64,000 nt of DNA from Calendula officinalis (Eukaryota; Streptophyta; Magnoliopsida; Asterales; Asteraceae): the NCBI GenBank assembly GCA_963853835.1, contig OY970823.1:47405808-47469807 (forward strand), given 5' to 3'. Below, in pieces: positions 42,132-54,088 of the stretch (position 1 is the first letter of the stretch; each line of letters starts with the position of its first letter). Under the pieces are notes generated by a model. It did not search any database. It had not been told where the DNA came from and saw only the letters and a list, made by a program, of their open reading frames with translations. The position numbers and the translations under genes were made by a program.

Positions 42132-44596
42132 ATGCCTGGAGACAAGAAAATCATGCAATGTATCCTTCCTTTATAATTCTTCAATTCGTTATCTTTTCAA
42201 TTTTATCTAGGGTTGATAGGGTTGATAATTCAAATTGTTTTCTTGATTGTACTTAATTCTCTTAATTAGCTGAGCCATTAACTTCTGGATTGAAGTCTGA
42301 TTCACGTGCAGAAATGAATGATCAGAATCCGGTTAGAAAAAATTTTAATGTTCAATTCCGTAATTTTAGCATTTTACTAGTAGTTCTATTTGCAAAATTG
42401 TTGAAATATTTTAGGCTTCAAGCGGTTGATTTATTTGTTTTTTTTTTTCATTTTATTTTAGGGCTCCAGAAACGATGGAATAGCATTGGGTGTGAATAAG
42501 GCAGTTACAGAACATGGTGTTCATCATCCGCCTGCTGCTACTAGTTGTTATGATTATCAGTATCCAGGTTACAATTAGATAATTCATACATAATATTAAA
42601 TATTTTACCTATCTTATAACTTTTGTTAGTTAAGCAATGTGTCATTAATCATAATATTGATTATGTTTTAAAATTTTACCAACTTTTATCTTAAAAATTG
42701 GTTGACTTAGTGTTTATTCCTTTTGTTGACTTTTTGGTCAGTCAATGTCAAACTGGTGTCTAACTCATGATGTATTTTCTCAATGTTTTACCTATTTTGT
42801 AACTTAAATGATTTATCACGTAATATATTTATTTATAAAACGGTACCAATTTTTTATAAAAGAATGTTACGGGACTAAACCATTACAAAAAAAGTTATAG
42901 GTTAGCATGTTTTTGCAAGTATAAATTTTTATAAAAAGTCATAATGTCTATTTTAGCAAGTTAACATAATGTCTATTAGAAAATTATTTATTTGATTTTA
43001 TTCTTTTTTGTAGGACACAATGGGGCATATGGTCAACTGGATGGTCCTGGTCAAACGAACCCTAATGGGGGTGGTTACCCTGATAACAGTTCACTTCTTT
43101 ATTATATGCCCGGTTACCCGTATGCTACCGGGTCTTACATGGGTGTTGATGGGCCACAACAACCGTATTTGTCCTCATCTGCAACGGGCTCAAACGGGCT
43201 GAAATCAAATGATTTCTACTCCAAAAGTAACATGAATAATGCTTATAGTGGGAAATCCCCAAATTACCCTTCGGATATGAAGTTAAGACAGCAGTCAACG
43301 TCTAGTGTTCCCAGGTCAATTCTTCAATCACAACAAATCAGGTCACTAAACAAGGTACGAAAACGATCAATAATTTACTTCAATTGCAACAAAATTAAGA
43401 TGAATTTTTAATTTTTAATACAATTTTGTATGCTTTCAGTTGGGCTCTGGTTACCAATCAAAAGGGTACCAACCATCTCCAACTTACTCATCATTTGGCT
43501 ACCAAAACCAAGGGCTATTTAGTAATTACTCCATGAATTATCCTGCTAGTGGTAGAGTTTGGAATGAAAATGATAGATACAGATCACGAGCAAATGGTGA
43601 ATCTGAAGAACTGACCCGTGGCCCGCGGGCTCAGAGCCTGAACATGCATACTGAAGATGACAAAATTGTGATTTCAGTGACACCCGCAAAGGAAAAATAT
43701 AATCTTGAAGGATTTCAAACGAAATATGATGAAGCTAAGTTTTATGTCATCAAATCTTACAGTGAAGATGATGTGCATAAATCAATTAAATATGATGTTT
43801 GGTCAAGTACACCTAATGGTAACAAGAAATTAGATGCTGCTTATCGTGGGTCCGAAGGGAAAACGAATATTTTCCTCTTTTTTTCGGTAAGCGAGATTTT
43901 AATTTTTTGTTACCTTTTTTAAAAAAGTTTTCTTTTTTTATATATATAATTTGATGTATTATTTCTTTTATAGGTTAATGGTAGCGGGCAATTTGTTGGT
44001 GTTGCTGAAATGATCGGGCCGGTTGATTATGAAAAAAACATGGATTTTTGGCAGCTTGATAAATGGAACGGTTTTTTTCCCGTTAAGTGGCATATTGTTA
44101 AGGATTTACCCAACACTTTATTGAGGCACATAATTCTTGAAAATAATGATAATAGGCCTGTTACTTATACTAGGGACACTCAAGAGGTAATTTTTTATTT
44201 ATTTATTTTAATTTATTTTATGCGACATGCTAAATTATTATTTTACATTTATAGGTTGGTTTAAAGCAAGGTATGGAAATGCTTGAAATTTTTAAAAGCT
44301 ATTCGGCAAAAACGTCTTTGTTAGACGATTTAAGCTTCTATGAGAACCGTGAAAAGTTGCTTAAAGCTAAAAGGGTTAGCAAGAGTGCTTTTCAATCTGA
44401 GGTAAAACCATTTTTACAATCTCTAAGTATTTAAGTTGTAATTATATATTGATTTTTTAATTTTTGTTTTGTTTTTCAGAAAAATCAAAATGCAGGAATT
44501 GGTGAAGGGTCACACGGGTTAAAAGATCCAACATCGTCTCTGATTAATCTCACACGGAATCTTTCCCTTAATCCTAATTCACCAAAGGGTGGGTGA
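42132..44596 (+). CDS. YTH-domain m6A-RNA-binding protein (ECT type)
   Basis: Cytosolic reader of N6-methyladenosine in mRNA in the plant ECT family. Coding exons: 42132-42159, 42270-42331, 42462-42567, 43014-43354, 43440-43886, 43974-44186, 44255-44401, 44480-44596. These join in phase to 486 codons plus stop. A leader exon ends at 41670, and an intron in the 5' UTR runs to 42102. The N-terminal half is disordered and rich in Tyr, Gly, Ser, Asn and Gln (YYMPGYPYATGSYMGVDG). The YTH domain lies in exons 5-6: AKFYVIKSYSEDDVHKSIKY, FLFFSVNGSGQFVGVAEMIG, FPVKWHIVKDLPN. The three cage tryptophans appear as DVWSS, DFWQ and DKWNG. The loop before FLFFS is shorter than I remember in Arabidopsis ECT proteins. 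A 27-nt T run follows the gene. Confidence 0.94.
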
Positions 44597-45971
44597 TAAA
44601 TCTGGGCCGTAGACGTTGACTTTTTAATTGGTGTAGTTTTTAGGATTATTATTATGGTTTTTTTACATTTAATGTCGTTTAAGTAGTAGGGAGTGAAATG
44701 ATTTGTGCTTTTGGTTTTTTTTTTTTTTTTTTTTTTTTTTTGGAATGTGTTTTGCCTTTTGCTATGGTTTTGAGATGTAAAAATCACTTGGTTTTGGACA
44801 GTAGAAACTTGGATTGACTTTATGCCACTATTATAATTGATCAATTTACTGTGTGTTTGTAGAATTTGAGTTGTTATTTACAAGTGATATTGAACTAACT
44901 ATATAATTTCTCCTGTTTTATTTAAATTATTGTACTGCGAATTTTGAGGAAAATATTTACAATAAAGTTTAGAATATATTGAATTAGTTAGTGGTAACTT
45001 TATGATAATAAAATGTTTGATGTAAATATGTTATGATGTTTATTAGATTTATTTTGATAATAATTTTAATTAAAATATAAGATTAATTATAAAAGAAAAA
45101 ATAGTTTTAGGATATAGTTAGTCGTTACGTCTTTGGTAATAATATTGCTTATTAAATGAACCATATCTTTTAGAAAAGTAGGAACTTTCTGCAGAAATTT
45201 TTTTTAGTAAGAAATACGAATTATTTGTGGGACGTATGGAGTAATAAATATAATAGTAACAGAGACATTTTACTATAATAAATGAGATATTTAGTTTGCT
45301 CATTATCGTTAAGAAAAAAAAAATTAAGTTTAAATGTATTATACATTAATCATAAAAAAACCATCCCCGAATTTCGCTAATTGTTACTTCGATAATTCAC
45401 CTTCATGGTCTGTAATGGACTTGTACAAATTATTTGAAATTCATAGTACGAACCTATTCAGCTTTATTACAATATAGATATAGATGTAAATATTTAACTA
45501 ACTTTTTATATTAAATTCCACCGAAATTGTATGTGCATGTTAAAGATAATAATATTTTTACATTTAACTAATGCGTTAGTGTTACAAGGTTTTCTAAGTC
45601 GACTAACATTTTTAAATTAATTACAGTATTAGTGAAATCAATTAAATCAAGTTTTGTGAACGGTTTAATCCTCACAAAGATTTCTGCAATATCAAATGTT
45701 ATATAACTTAGATATTCTATTTGAGTCAAAGATTTGTCTTTTATTCGATTGATTTTAGTAACATCAAAACTATCAACGAAAAAAGGGAATAATTGTATGA
45801 TAATATTATTATTTTTCTTGTAATTTCTATAATCACAAAAATATATTACGAATTAAATACTAACCTGTTACTCAATAAACTAACAAATGGAAAAAAAAAA
45901 ACATGAAATCTAAGGTAAACAAAAAGAAACCACTATGTCCAACAAGAATTAAATCACACAAAAATAATAAA
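44597..45971. other. Intergenic region between the convergent YTH and MADS genes
   Basis: Includes the YTH 3' UTR with a T27 run (44715-44741). The rest is AT-rich with no gene seen. Both neighbouring genes end in this region. Confidence 0.5.
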
Positions 45972-46820
45972 CTAATTACCCATGAACCTATTCATCATAA
46001 AATCTCCAACACCATTATTCAGTTGTGACTGATCAACTTCTTGCATTACAAATTCCGGCAACATGCCGCCAGGCACCACCTGCGGTTGATACGCCCACTG
46101 GTTCATGTTATCATACATCGGATAATTGTAGCCCATCATCGGTTCATGTTTAATTGGTATAAACGAATTAGTTGCATTATTAAACCACCCAAGATCATGA
46201 TGGTTCATTGGCTGCTGGTTCACCACTGGACCATGATCAAGGCTAAGGTGTGAACCAAAACCCGAGACCGAACCATAACTCGAACCCAAACCCAAACCGG
46301 TGTAGTGAATCATGGGTTGCTTTCTATCCAAGTCAAACATGAATGGCAATTGAATATTTATGTTTCTTTTCTTCATAAACTCAAGATGAGCTCTCACTAC
46401 ATTCTCCTTGTTTTCTAACCCCATGGCAAAATGACGTAATTGCCCTTCGTTTAGCCCGTTGAGTTCTTCAAACCACGTTGAGTATTTCGCTTCCATATTC
46501 TTTTTCCTCGCCTTAACAAGCTCTTCTTCAATCTTTTTCTTTCGGTCTTCAAAAAAATCATTGAGATCATAAGTTTTCTTTCCCGTTTCGCCCTTTTTCG
46601 ACTTGAAAGACGTGATAGCTTTCTTGAACTTTTCGGGGTTTTCGGGCCAAATCTCGGGCTCGGTTGAATTAGGCGGGTATATGATCATAATGGTGTCAAC
46701 ATCACAAAGAATGGAGAATTCGGTTGCTTTCTTTATGATTCCTTGTTTTCGTTTCACGTATGTTGTGTTTCGAGTTTTCTCTTTTGGTACGAGCTCCATT
46801 CTTAACTTAGCACGACCCAT
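45972..46820 (-). CDS. Type I MADS-box transcription factor
   Basis: A single-exon 282-residue protein starting at ATG 46820. The MADS domain covers residues 1-60 (MGRAKLRMELVPKEKTRNTT, KRKQGIIKKATEFSILCDVD, MIIYPPNSTEPEIWPEN), with the basic DNA-contacting stretch present. There is no K domain. A charged helix (EDRKKKIEEELVKARKKN) follows, then a Met/Asn/Gly/Pro-rich tail. Absence of introns and of the K box puts it in type I. The MGRAKL...EIWPEN wording suggests the M-beta or M-gamma group, which I cannot separate by eye. Such genes usually act in the female gametophyte, embryo or endosperm. A long (AT)n tract lies about 480 bp upstream, and a TATA-like run is at 46888-46901. Confidence 0.93.
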   Translation of the reverse strand: MGRAKLRMELVPKEKTRNTTYVKRKQGIIKKATEFSILCDVDTIMIIYPPNSTEPEIWPENPEKFKKAITSFKSKKGETGKKTYDLNDFFEDRKKKIEEELVKARKKNMEAKYSTWFEELNGLNEGQLRHFAMGLENKENVVRAHLEFMKKRNINIQLPFMFDLDRKQPMIHYTGLGLGSSYGSVSGFGSHLSLDHGPVVNQQPMNHHDLGWFNNATNSFIPIKHEPMMGYNYPMYDNMNQWAYQPQVVPGGMLPEFVMQEVDQSQLNNGVGDFMMNRFMGN

Positions 46821-47300
46821 CTACAAAAAAGACCCACAAAAAGGGACATGTAAATTACATAAAAAAAAGCCAGTACTACTCTGCAAATATATATATATAC
46901 GTGCTTAATCTTTTTTTAAAAGGTCATTCTCGTAACAATAGTTGTCACATAATATCCAGAGAATAACAAATTCGTATGAAGCTCAAGACACCTTTACCAT
47001 TTAATAACGTAAATAAAAATAAAAATTGAAGCAGAATACCATTTACCTGCGTTGAATAAGCAAATAAAAAATTTGAAGCACAATAGAGTTTGAAGCAAAA
47101 TACAATTTGAAGCAAAAACTAGTTGATAGGCAAATAAAAAGAGAAATAAAAAAGTAGATTTATAAACTACTTTGAATTTGAATGGCAGAATTGAAGCAGA
47201 ATAAAAATTTGAAAAAGAATAGCATTTACCTGCTTGCTAACTTCTGCTCAAGAAAAAAAGAAGATACGGCTGAATGAAAAAAAAATAAGTATATTAGGAA

Positions 47301-47302
<2 letters not shown>

Positions 47303-47390
<88 letters not shown>
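47303..47390. repeat. (AT)44 microsatellite
   Basis: Eighty-eight uninterrupted alternating A and T, upstream of the MADS gene. Its length may be uncertain in assembly. Confidence 0.95.
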
Positions 47391-47395
<5 letters not shown>

Positions 47396-47415
47396 TTAGT
47401 TTGACTTTTGTATTT

Positions 47416-47600
47416 GATACGACGTGTAAATTAGTTTGGCAAGAGAATCCGGTCGTTATTAAAATGGAGATACGGCGTGTAAATTAGGAGAAAATCCGGT
47501 CGATATTAAAATGGAGATACGGCGTGTAACTTAGGAAGGAGATATATACATAAAATTAGTTTGCCAAGAAAATCCGGTCGATAAATTAGTTTGACTCTTG
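47416..47600. repeat. Short tandem repeats with 'aatccggtcg' and 'gagatacggcgtgtaa'
   Basis: The phrase AATCCGGTCG occurs three times (about 47446, 47485, 47571), and GAGATACGGCGTGTAA occurs twice 48 bp apart with shared linkers. It directly follows the (AT)n tract. Confidence 0.8.
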
Positions 47601-48251
47601 TTAAAATGTGTTCTATGTGTAGGTTAACATTATTAATTCAATTAAATTTTCTCTAAGCAGAATAATTTATTATTAATGAACCATTAATTATTTTGTACTA
47701 TACCAAATGTACATTCGCTAAAAAATTAAAAATAAGAAATACAAGGTAAAGTAAACATTTAATATATGCTATCGTAGGTTACAAAACCCTATATAGAAAC
47801 AACAATGTTTTAAAACTTGGGAAACGGAAAACATGTATGGCCAAATCAACCGAGTTAAAAATTACTTCGAACCGGACGAGTTAATTTTGAATAGGGTCGG
47901 AACGAAATATCTGAACTGTTTGTGATCCGCCTTTCTTTAATTTCAAATTGTTTATTAAATTTAATAATATCTTGTATAGATCAGCCAAAAATTAAGTTGA
48001 AATACCCCTTTTAGAAAAAGAAAACTGTTTTTTTTTTCCTTATTAAAAGTTGAAGTATATTCTGGTCTATTAAATTTTGTTCGTGTGGTACAGAAATCAA
48101 CAGTGGTGAGCTATTTGGCGTGTTTTCGCCGAGAATACGCCTGACCTTTTAAACCCTCGACAAAAAGAAGCCCTAATAGAAATCCGACCTCAATCTGTTC
48201 TCGCAACAAATTTACAAATTATTGTTGTAGATTCAAGTAACAATCGAGGAG

Positions 48252-49440
48252 ATGCAAACTGCTGCTGTAATGCTGAGTCAATCGTCTTATTCCTACATCA
48301 GTAGACCTCAACAAACCCTCGATTCTTCTTCTATCCCATCTTCAACTTCATATTCCACCATCAATCCAAACCCTAAGGTTTCGTAATCTTCAGTTGTTTG
48401 TACTTGTGTTTTTTTTGCTTTCTATTGTATTAGGTAACGATTTTCATTGGGATTTTATAAAACAATGTTTAGATTTCCTCTCGATTTCTGGGTACTCGAA
48501 TCACTCTTGCTAGGGGCGGTTCATATTCATCTAGAAATCGATTTTTTCAGGTGACACGCAGAAAAGGTAACCGATGTTTAACTCATGTTTTCCTAATTTG
48601 ATTTTCGAAAAGATAGGTAACTTGATTTCCCAAGGATTTTGGTAAAATTGATTTCTACATTATGAATTTAACCTTGTAGGTGTCTACCATGCCCATTGTT
48701 AGGTACTATGTGTCTATGTGTATTTAAATATATTGAAGCATGATATTCAAGTTCCCTAGGTGTCAAGTTGACCTAAGATTTGAGATGATATTACAAGAAT
48801 GATCCTTTATTTAGCATTGATGATCATTTGTGTAACAATCTTTTCAAATTTTTTATAATGTTTTGTTGCAGTTATAAAAGGTGTTGCAACTCCAGAATCA
48901 GCTGTGGAATTACCTCTAACTGCAGAAAACATTGAAAGCGTACTGGATGAAATTAGGCCTTACTTAATTGCAGATGGTGGAAATGTTGCATTACATGAAA
49001 TTGATGGAAATATTGTACGGTTAAAGTTACAAGGAGCTTGTGGTTCATGTCCTAGCTCTGTAACAACCATGAAATTAGGCATCGAAAGGCGTTTAATTGA
49101 GAAATTTCCTCAAATTGTTGCTGTTGAACCAATTCCAGATGAAGAAACTGGTCTTGACCTAAATCAAGAAAATATAGACAAAGTATGTTTTGCTATTTAA
49201 AGTTGGTTAAATAATCAGTTAGCTTTATGGTGGTTGAAATATTTTTAGGTTCTTGAAGAAATCCGGCCATATCTTGTTGGGGCAGCAGGTGGAACCCTAG
49301 AATTTGTGTCCATAGAAGAGCCAATTGTGAAAATACGGTTAACGGGTCCTGCAGCAAGTGTGATGACTGTTAGAGTTGCTGTCACCCAGAAATTACGTGA
49401 AAAAATCCCTGCAATTGCAGCTGTTATGCTGTTACAATAA
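48252..49440 (+). CDS. NFU: Plastid NFU-type iron-sulfur scaffold protein
   Basis: Receives and passes on Fe-S clusters in the chloroplast (SUF pathway), as known for Arabidopsis NFU2 and NFU3. Exons: 48252-48377, 48473-48566, 48872-49182, 49249-49440, joined in phase to 240 codons plus stop. Residues 1 to about 75 form a Ser/Thr-rich, acid-poor transit peptide (MQTAAVMLSQSSYSYIS). The first NifU C-terminal-type domain runs from LPLTAENIESVLDEIRPYL and contains the cluster-binding CxxC in GACGSCPSS. A second, degenerate domain (VLEEIRPYLVGAAGG, KIRLTGPAASVMTVRVAV) lacks the cysteines, as in NFU1-3 type proteins. It lies head to head with the MADS gene across 1.4 kb. Confidence 0.94.
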
Positions 49441-50690
49441 CCACCTACCTGCATTCTTAACCTTATATCCCACATATAAAAAGTGACACACTGTACAGTT
49501 TCTTTTTTCTTCAGTTATTGTAATTAAGATGTTTGATTGATAATGGCTGGCTATCAAATACAGTTTTTGTTTGTGTTTATGGTGTTTTATAGCAAATGCT
49601 TGTATGTGTAGATTTTCGAGTCGAGCTTGTGCTAATTTACAAATTTACCTTGTGTATAATGTACTTAAACCTATTTGTATATTATTATACTTGATTTGAG
49701 TTGAGCTTTTGAGTGTCGAGGTGAGTCAATTCGAGCTTAAAAGTATCAAGTTGCCTAATAGTAATTTTTTTATATTATTATTAATATTTAATCGACATGA
49801 GCTCGAATTTGTCAGCTGGTTAATCGAGTCAAACTCGAGCTATATTTTAGGCTTGATTGAGCTCGAGTTTTTTAACCGAGCTTGACATTTTATCATCTTG
49901 ACTTGGCTCGATTCAGCCAACTTGTACTTAATTCTAACAACCAGGCGTTTGTTTTATTATGAATCCTTGAAATTTTGAAAGAATATTGAATATTCTTATG
50001 GATTCTTGTGTTTGGTTCATTTTAATGGAAGAATTGAATTTTTGTTAAAACATCCCATAAGATAAAGGAATGCGAATTCTAGAGGGATCTTAAGATCATT
50101 TAAATGTGAAAGATTACCTTATTACCTCAATAAGACCGCTATAAGTCCTCACATTATTTTATTTTATTCTACCTTGTTTAAATATTATGTGTTCGACTTA
50201 AAAAACACAAAATTCCTTAAAATAGCTATGATATATGATTGAATATTCACGCTCCAGTTGAGTTAAGAAACTATGTGCTGATCACAAAAGGTATAATGAC
50301 TTCTATCTATTGACACTATAGCTTTTATCGCATCAATAACACACCAGCTAACAATCCAAATGACACACAACTAATATACTTATGACAACAAAACATATCT
50401 TCATTTCAGTTAAAATGCCACAAATTGTTTTACTTTTTATATTCAAAAAGATATAATATTAAAAAAAACGTTTTTTTTCTTTCTAATTTGGGGTTATGAA
50501 AAGCAATTGCAAGACGATGATCAAAAAAACTTGTTCGACACTCTACACAAGATTGAGAAGCAAAGGAGTCGTGTAGCCAAACCCCTTTCTAACTAGGAGA
50601 AGCAAAACACACTTTCAACACCTTCAGTCTCTCCTCCCAAAACCCTCTCGATCGTCCAAATTCATCCCTTTGTAACGATTTTCAGTGAAG
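49441..50690. other. Intergenic region with an old repeat
   Basis: At 49610-49925 the words 'gagctcgag', 'cgagctt' and 'tcgagtc' recur on both strands, the mark of a decayed self-complementary element. No gene is seen in the remainder. The NIPA leader begins near 50560-50640. Confidence 0.45.
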
Positions 50691-50693
50691 AAA

Positions 50694-50705
50694 ATGGGGC
50701 TCTGA
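50694..50705 (+). promoter_or_regulatory. Minimal upstream ORF (M-G-L-stop) before the NIPA start
   Basis: AAA-ATG-GGG-CTC-TGA lies 33 nt before the main ATG. Its context (AAAATGG) is at least as good as the main one (GGATGAC), so ribosomes may terminate here and reinitiate. It would be relevant only if the transcript starts upstream of 50690. Confidence 0.55.
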
Positions 50706-50726
50706 GCCAAAAAAGGGGGTTTCTGG

Positions 50727-53485
50727 ATGACGTGGAGGGATGCGTACAGTGGCATGTCCGCTGATAATATCAAGGGTTTAGTTTTAGCATTGTCTTCCAG
50801 TCTGTTTATTGGTTCTAGTTTCATTATTAAGAAAAAAGGTCTTAAGAAAGCCGGCGTTTCTGGTCTTAGGGCAGGTCTGATCATTCACTTCTTTAATTCT
50901 GGATTGTTACTTGATCATATCCTTGTTTCAGTTTTTTGTTTTTTGGCCCTGGAATTTAGCACCTACATTGATTATTCAGTTCTTGAGCACTGAAGCAGTT
51001 ATTGCCTTTTTCTCTCTCACTTGAATTAAGGAATTATGATACCAAATGACATGCACACCCATGCTTATGTTATTAGGATGCTTATTTAATGACTTTTTAA
51101 CATTTGATTTAGGTTAAAAGAGCAAAGTTGCCACACAAACTCATGAAAAAGGCTAATTTGCCATTGATTGTATTTGACATTAAAGTTTAAACAATTTTAA
51201 ATTAGCAAATTTGTCATAAACACATATGGGAGGACCGTTGATTCTCACCATAATCTTCCTTGTTTGTTTCTTACCTTCGACCTTCATCTTATTTCAACCC
51301 AGATTGCCACATACCTTTGTTTGGTTCTAGGGTTATAGACAGATGATATTATAAGCTTTAGAAAGAAAGTTACATTTTAGTATCTTTTTTAACATTGTTT
51401 TAGTGGCAGACTACCAGAAAAATGACAAATTGCCCTTTTCATGCGTTTTGGGTGGCAAATTTAACCTTTTATTTTAAGCAAACACTCGCAGGAGTTCACA
51501 AATACTCTCAGGCGTTTTAGTTTATATTTTTCATTGGCACATCTGCATTTGAATCCACAAATTAATTTTGGTGGTATATGACCAGGTTGATTCCTTTAAA
51601 TGTTTGAGGTTGCACTTATGGGCTACTCTTACCATTTTATCCCTCTTGTTTTATTAATATATGCTTCTTTTAGTGCCTCTAAAATCTAAATTTCCCCTAG
51701 TGACAAATTTGACCTTTTTTTTTGTTAGGAAGCGGTGGATATTCATACTTAAACGAGCCTCTATGGTGGGTAGGCATGATAACAAGTGAGTTATTATTAT
51801 TTTTTGTTTATTATTTCTTCTTGTTTAACGATATACATTTATACGTAATGTAATGTGAGTAATCATACACTTTACAAAGCTAACTTCTTATATTTCTTTA
51901 CAATCATTTTGGTGCTTATCATTCCTAATTTCAAAACCCTAAATCCAAACACACCCTTAAAAAATCTAATTCTTATTATAAATTAAGCACAAATACATTT
52001 CAATCTAATCACCATTAACTTTATCTACATTCTACAGTGGTTATTGGAGAGGTTGCAAACTTTGCAGCCTATGCATTTGCACCAGCTATCCTAGTCACCC
52101 CTCTTGGGGCCCTCAGCATTATAATCAGGCATGATCATAATTTAATAAAATTATATTTTTTTTGACAATAACTTTAATCAAACATTATTATGCCATATCA
52201 CAGTGCGGTACTTGCACATATAATTTTAAGAGAAAAACTGCATATTTTTGGAGTTCTTGGTTGTGCTCTATGTGTTGTGGGGTCCACAACAATCGTTCTA
52301 CACGCTCCTCAAGAACGTGCAATTGAATCAGTTACAGAAGTTTGGGATCTTGCTACAGAGCCAGGGTTTGTTGTATATGGAGCAGTGGTTTTAGTAGCTG
52401 TATCTATACTTGTGTTATATTATATCCCATTATATGGTCAAACACATGTAATGTGCTACATTGGAGTTTGTTCTCTTGTAGGTTCTTTATCGGTATGTAA
52501 TACCCTAATGGCCTAATTTACTTTTTTTTTTTATTATTTTGAAATATAAATATATTATTATTATTCTTTTTCGTTTATTCTTTTGAACAGGTGATGAGTG
52601 TGAAAGGTCTTGGTATAGCTTTGAAGCTTACTTTTTCAGGAGCAAATCAATTAGTGTACCCTCAAACATGGGCTTTTACCTTCTTTGTTCTGCTTTGTGT
52701 CATTACTCAAATGAATTATTTAAACAAGGTAATCACTTCTTATTATGGTTTAATTTAATTCATTTATTTGTCGTTTAATATTTTATTTAATTCATTTATT
52801 AACTAATTTATGAGTGCAGGCTCTTGATACATTCAATACAGCTGTTGTCTCTCCCATATACTATGTTACCTTCACGTCTCTTACTATTTTGGCCAGTGTC
52901 ATTATGTTTAAGGTAATTTTTTTATAATATATTTAACTTAAATATTCATTTTGCTTGTATACATATTTAATCTGCATGTATTAATTTTCATATATTGATT
53001 TGAACAGGATTGGGATGGACAAGATCCTACACAAATTGTAACAGAACTTTGTGGGTTTGTTACAATCCTTTCGGGAACATTTCTCCTTCATAAAACTAAA
53101 GACATGGTTGAAGGTATATGCTTTTTATTTCCCGTTATTATATTGTAATAAACTCGTTCTGTTACAAAGTTTATGCATTTTTTTGAACATTTTGTGCTAG
53201 TTAAATATGTTTACGAAAAATATATATATATTACAAAAATTATCTACTTTTTCTGAAAGAATAAACTTGGAATGTTTTTCAACTAACTTGGTTGGTTAGA
53301 GAATACAAATATCTCAAATTGCCAATTCTTAAGTAATTGGGGTCAAAATTGTCATTTCTAAATTCTAATAAAGTGTTTTAACTATAGGTTCGGTGCGACT
53401 TCCGAAGCATATGGATGACAACGGTATGTTGCAGGAAATAATTCCTTTGAGACGGAATGATAGTATTAATATGAGGTTGCCATAA
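50727..53485 (+). CDS. NIPA-type magnesium transporter
   Basis: A multi-pass membrane protein of the NIPA family (DUF803), proposed to move Mg2+ across plasma or endosomal membranes. Exons: 50727-50874, 51729-51785, 52038-52128, 52204-52492, 52591-52728, 52820-52912, 53008-53113, 53388-53485, joined in phase to 339 codons plus stop. Family blocks visible: DNIKGLVLALSSSLFIGSSF, IKKKGLKKAG, YLNEPLWWVGMIT, GEVANFAAYAFAPAILVTPL, LGALSIIISAVLAHIILREK and ALDTFNTAVVSPIYYVTFT. About nine hydrophobic spans can be counted. The exon 3 donor is GC, not GT (52129-52130), and the phase requires this. A three-codon uORF precedes the start. Intron 1 (854 nt) holds a MITE. The C-terminal tail is short and cytosolic. 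Confidence 0.94.
51112..51475. mobile_element. MITE in NIPA intron 1
   Basis: The left side 'ggttaaaagagcaaagttgccac' and the right side 'gtggcaaatttaaccttttatttt' are complementary. 'aaaaaggctaatttgccatt' and 'aatgacaaattgcccttttc' continue the pairing inside. About 360 bp, no coding capacity. Ends are approximate. Confidence 0.55.
52129..52203 (+). other. GC-AG intron of the NIPA gene
   Basis: A 75-nt intron with donor AG|GCATGA and acceptor TATCACAG|T. The split serine codon (AG|T) restores IIISAVLAH exactly. GT in the neighbourhood does not restore frame. Confidence 0.85.
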
Positions 53486-54088
53486 TCATAATGTGTGTTT
53501 TTAATGCTCATTTTGTTAGTAGACTACATCAATATCACATGTATCTTTAACGGTGGGTGAATGAATTTTTGCTAATTTTTTCATGTAAATCGATTATACA
53601 AGTTATACAACTCGGCTAACCATATACCATTTTCAATCTCTCATAATAATGAATCCAACATACCGAATAACACCTTTTTGTTGAAAATGAGTTGTGATCA
53701 TATCTCGTCCATTATAGCTCGAACCATTTTGAAGATATCAAACTATGTAATGTAACATTATAATCTATGCCTAATATAGTGATATATAACATATAAAGAA
53801 ATAGGCAAAACAGAAAAAAAAATCTGTCAAAAAGAGGGGAAAAACTAAATGCATTTAGCGAACTAGGTGACAAAAAGAAAGAAGTTATCACTTTTTTGTG
53901 ACAAAATTTGAAGACTACATGTGACAAAATTGTGATTTTCCCAGGATTCATCCAATAATAATTACTTAACTAGGGACCAAACCTGTTACAAAGAGTATAG
54001 TCTAGGGACCAAAACAGTAAACTCCGCTATACAAAATCCAAAGCTGCTGGTGAAACCAATTGACGTCTTTCTCAAAAATCAAGCAGCA
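53486..54088. other. Spacer between NIPA and EI24 genes
   Basis: The NIPA 3' UTR and the upstream region of the EI24-like gene. The 79-aa minus ORF at 53712-53951 has no recognisable features. Confidence 0.5.

Larger units (their letters stand above)
46821..48251. other. Divergent promoter region between MADS and NFU genes
   Basis: About 1.4 kb shared by two divergent genes. It holds the (AT)n tract at 47303-47390, the tandem repeats at 47416-47600, and 'tgaagcaaaatacaatttgaagc' style short repeats at 47020-47230. No coding signal. Confidence 0.5.
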
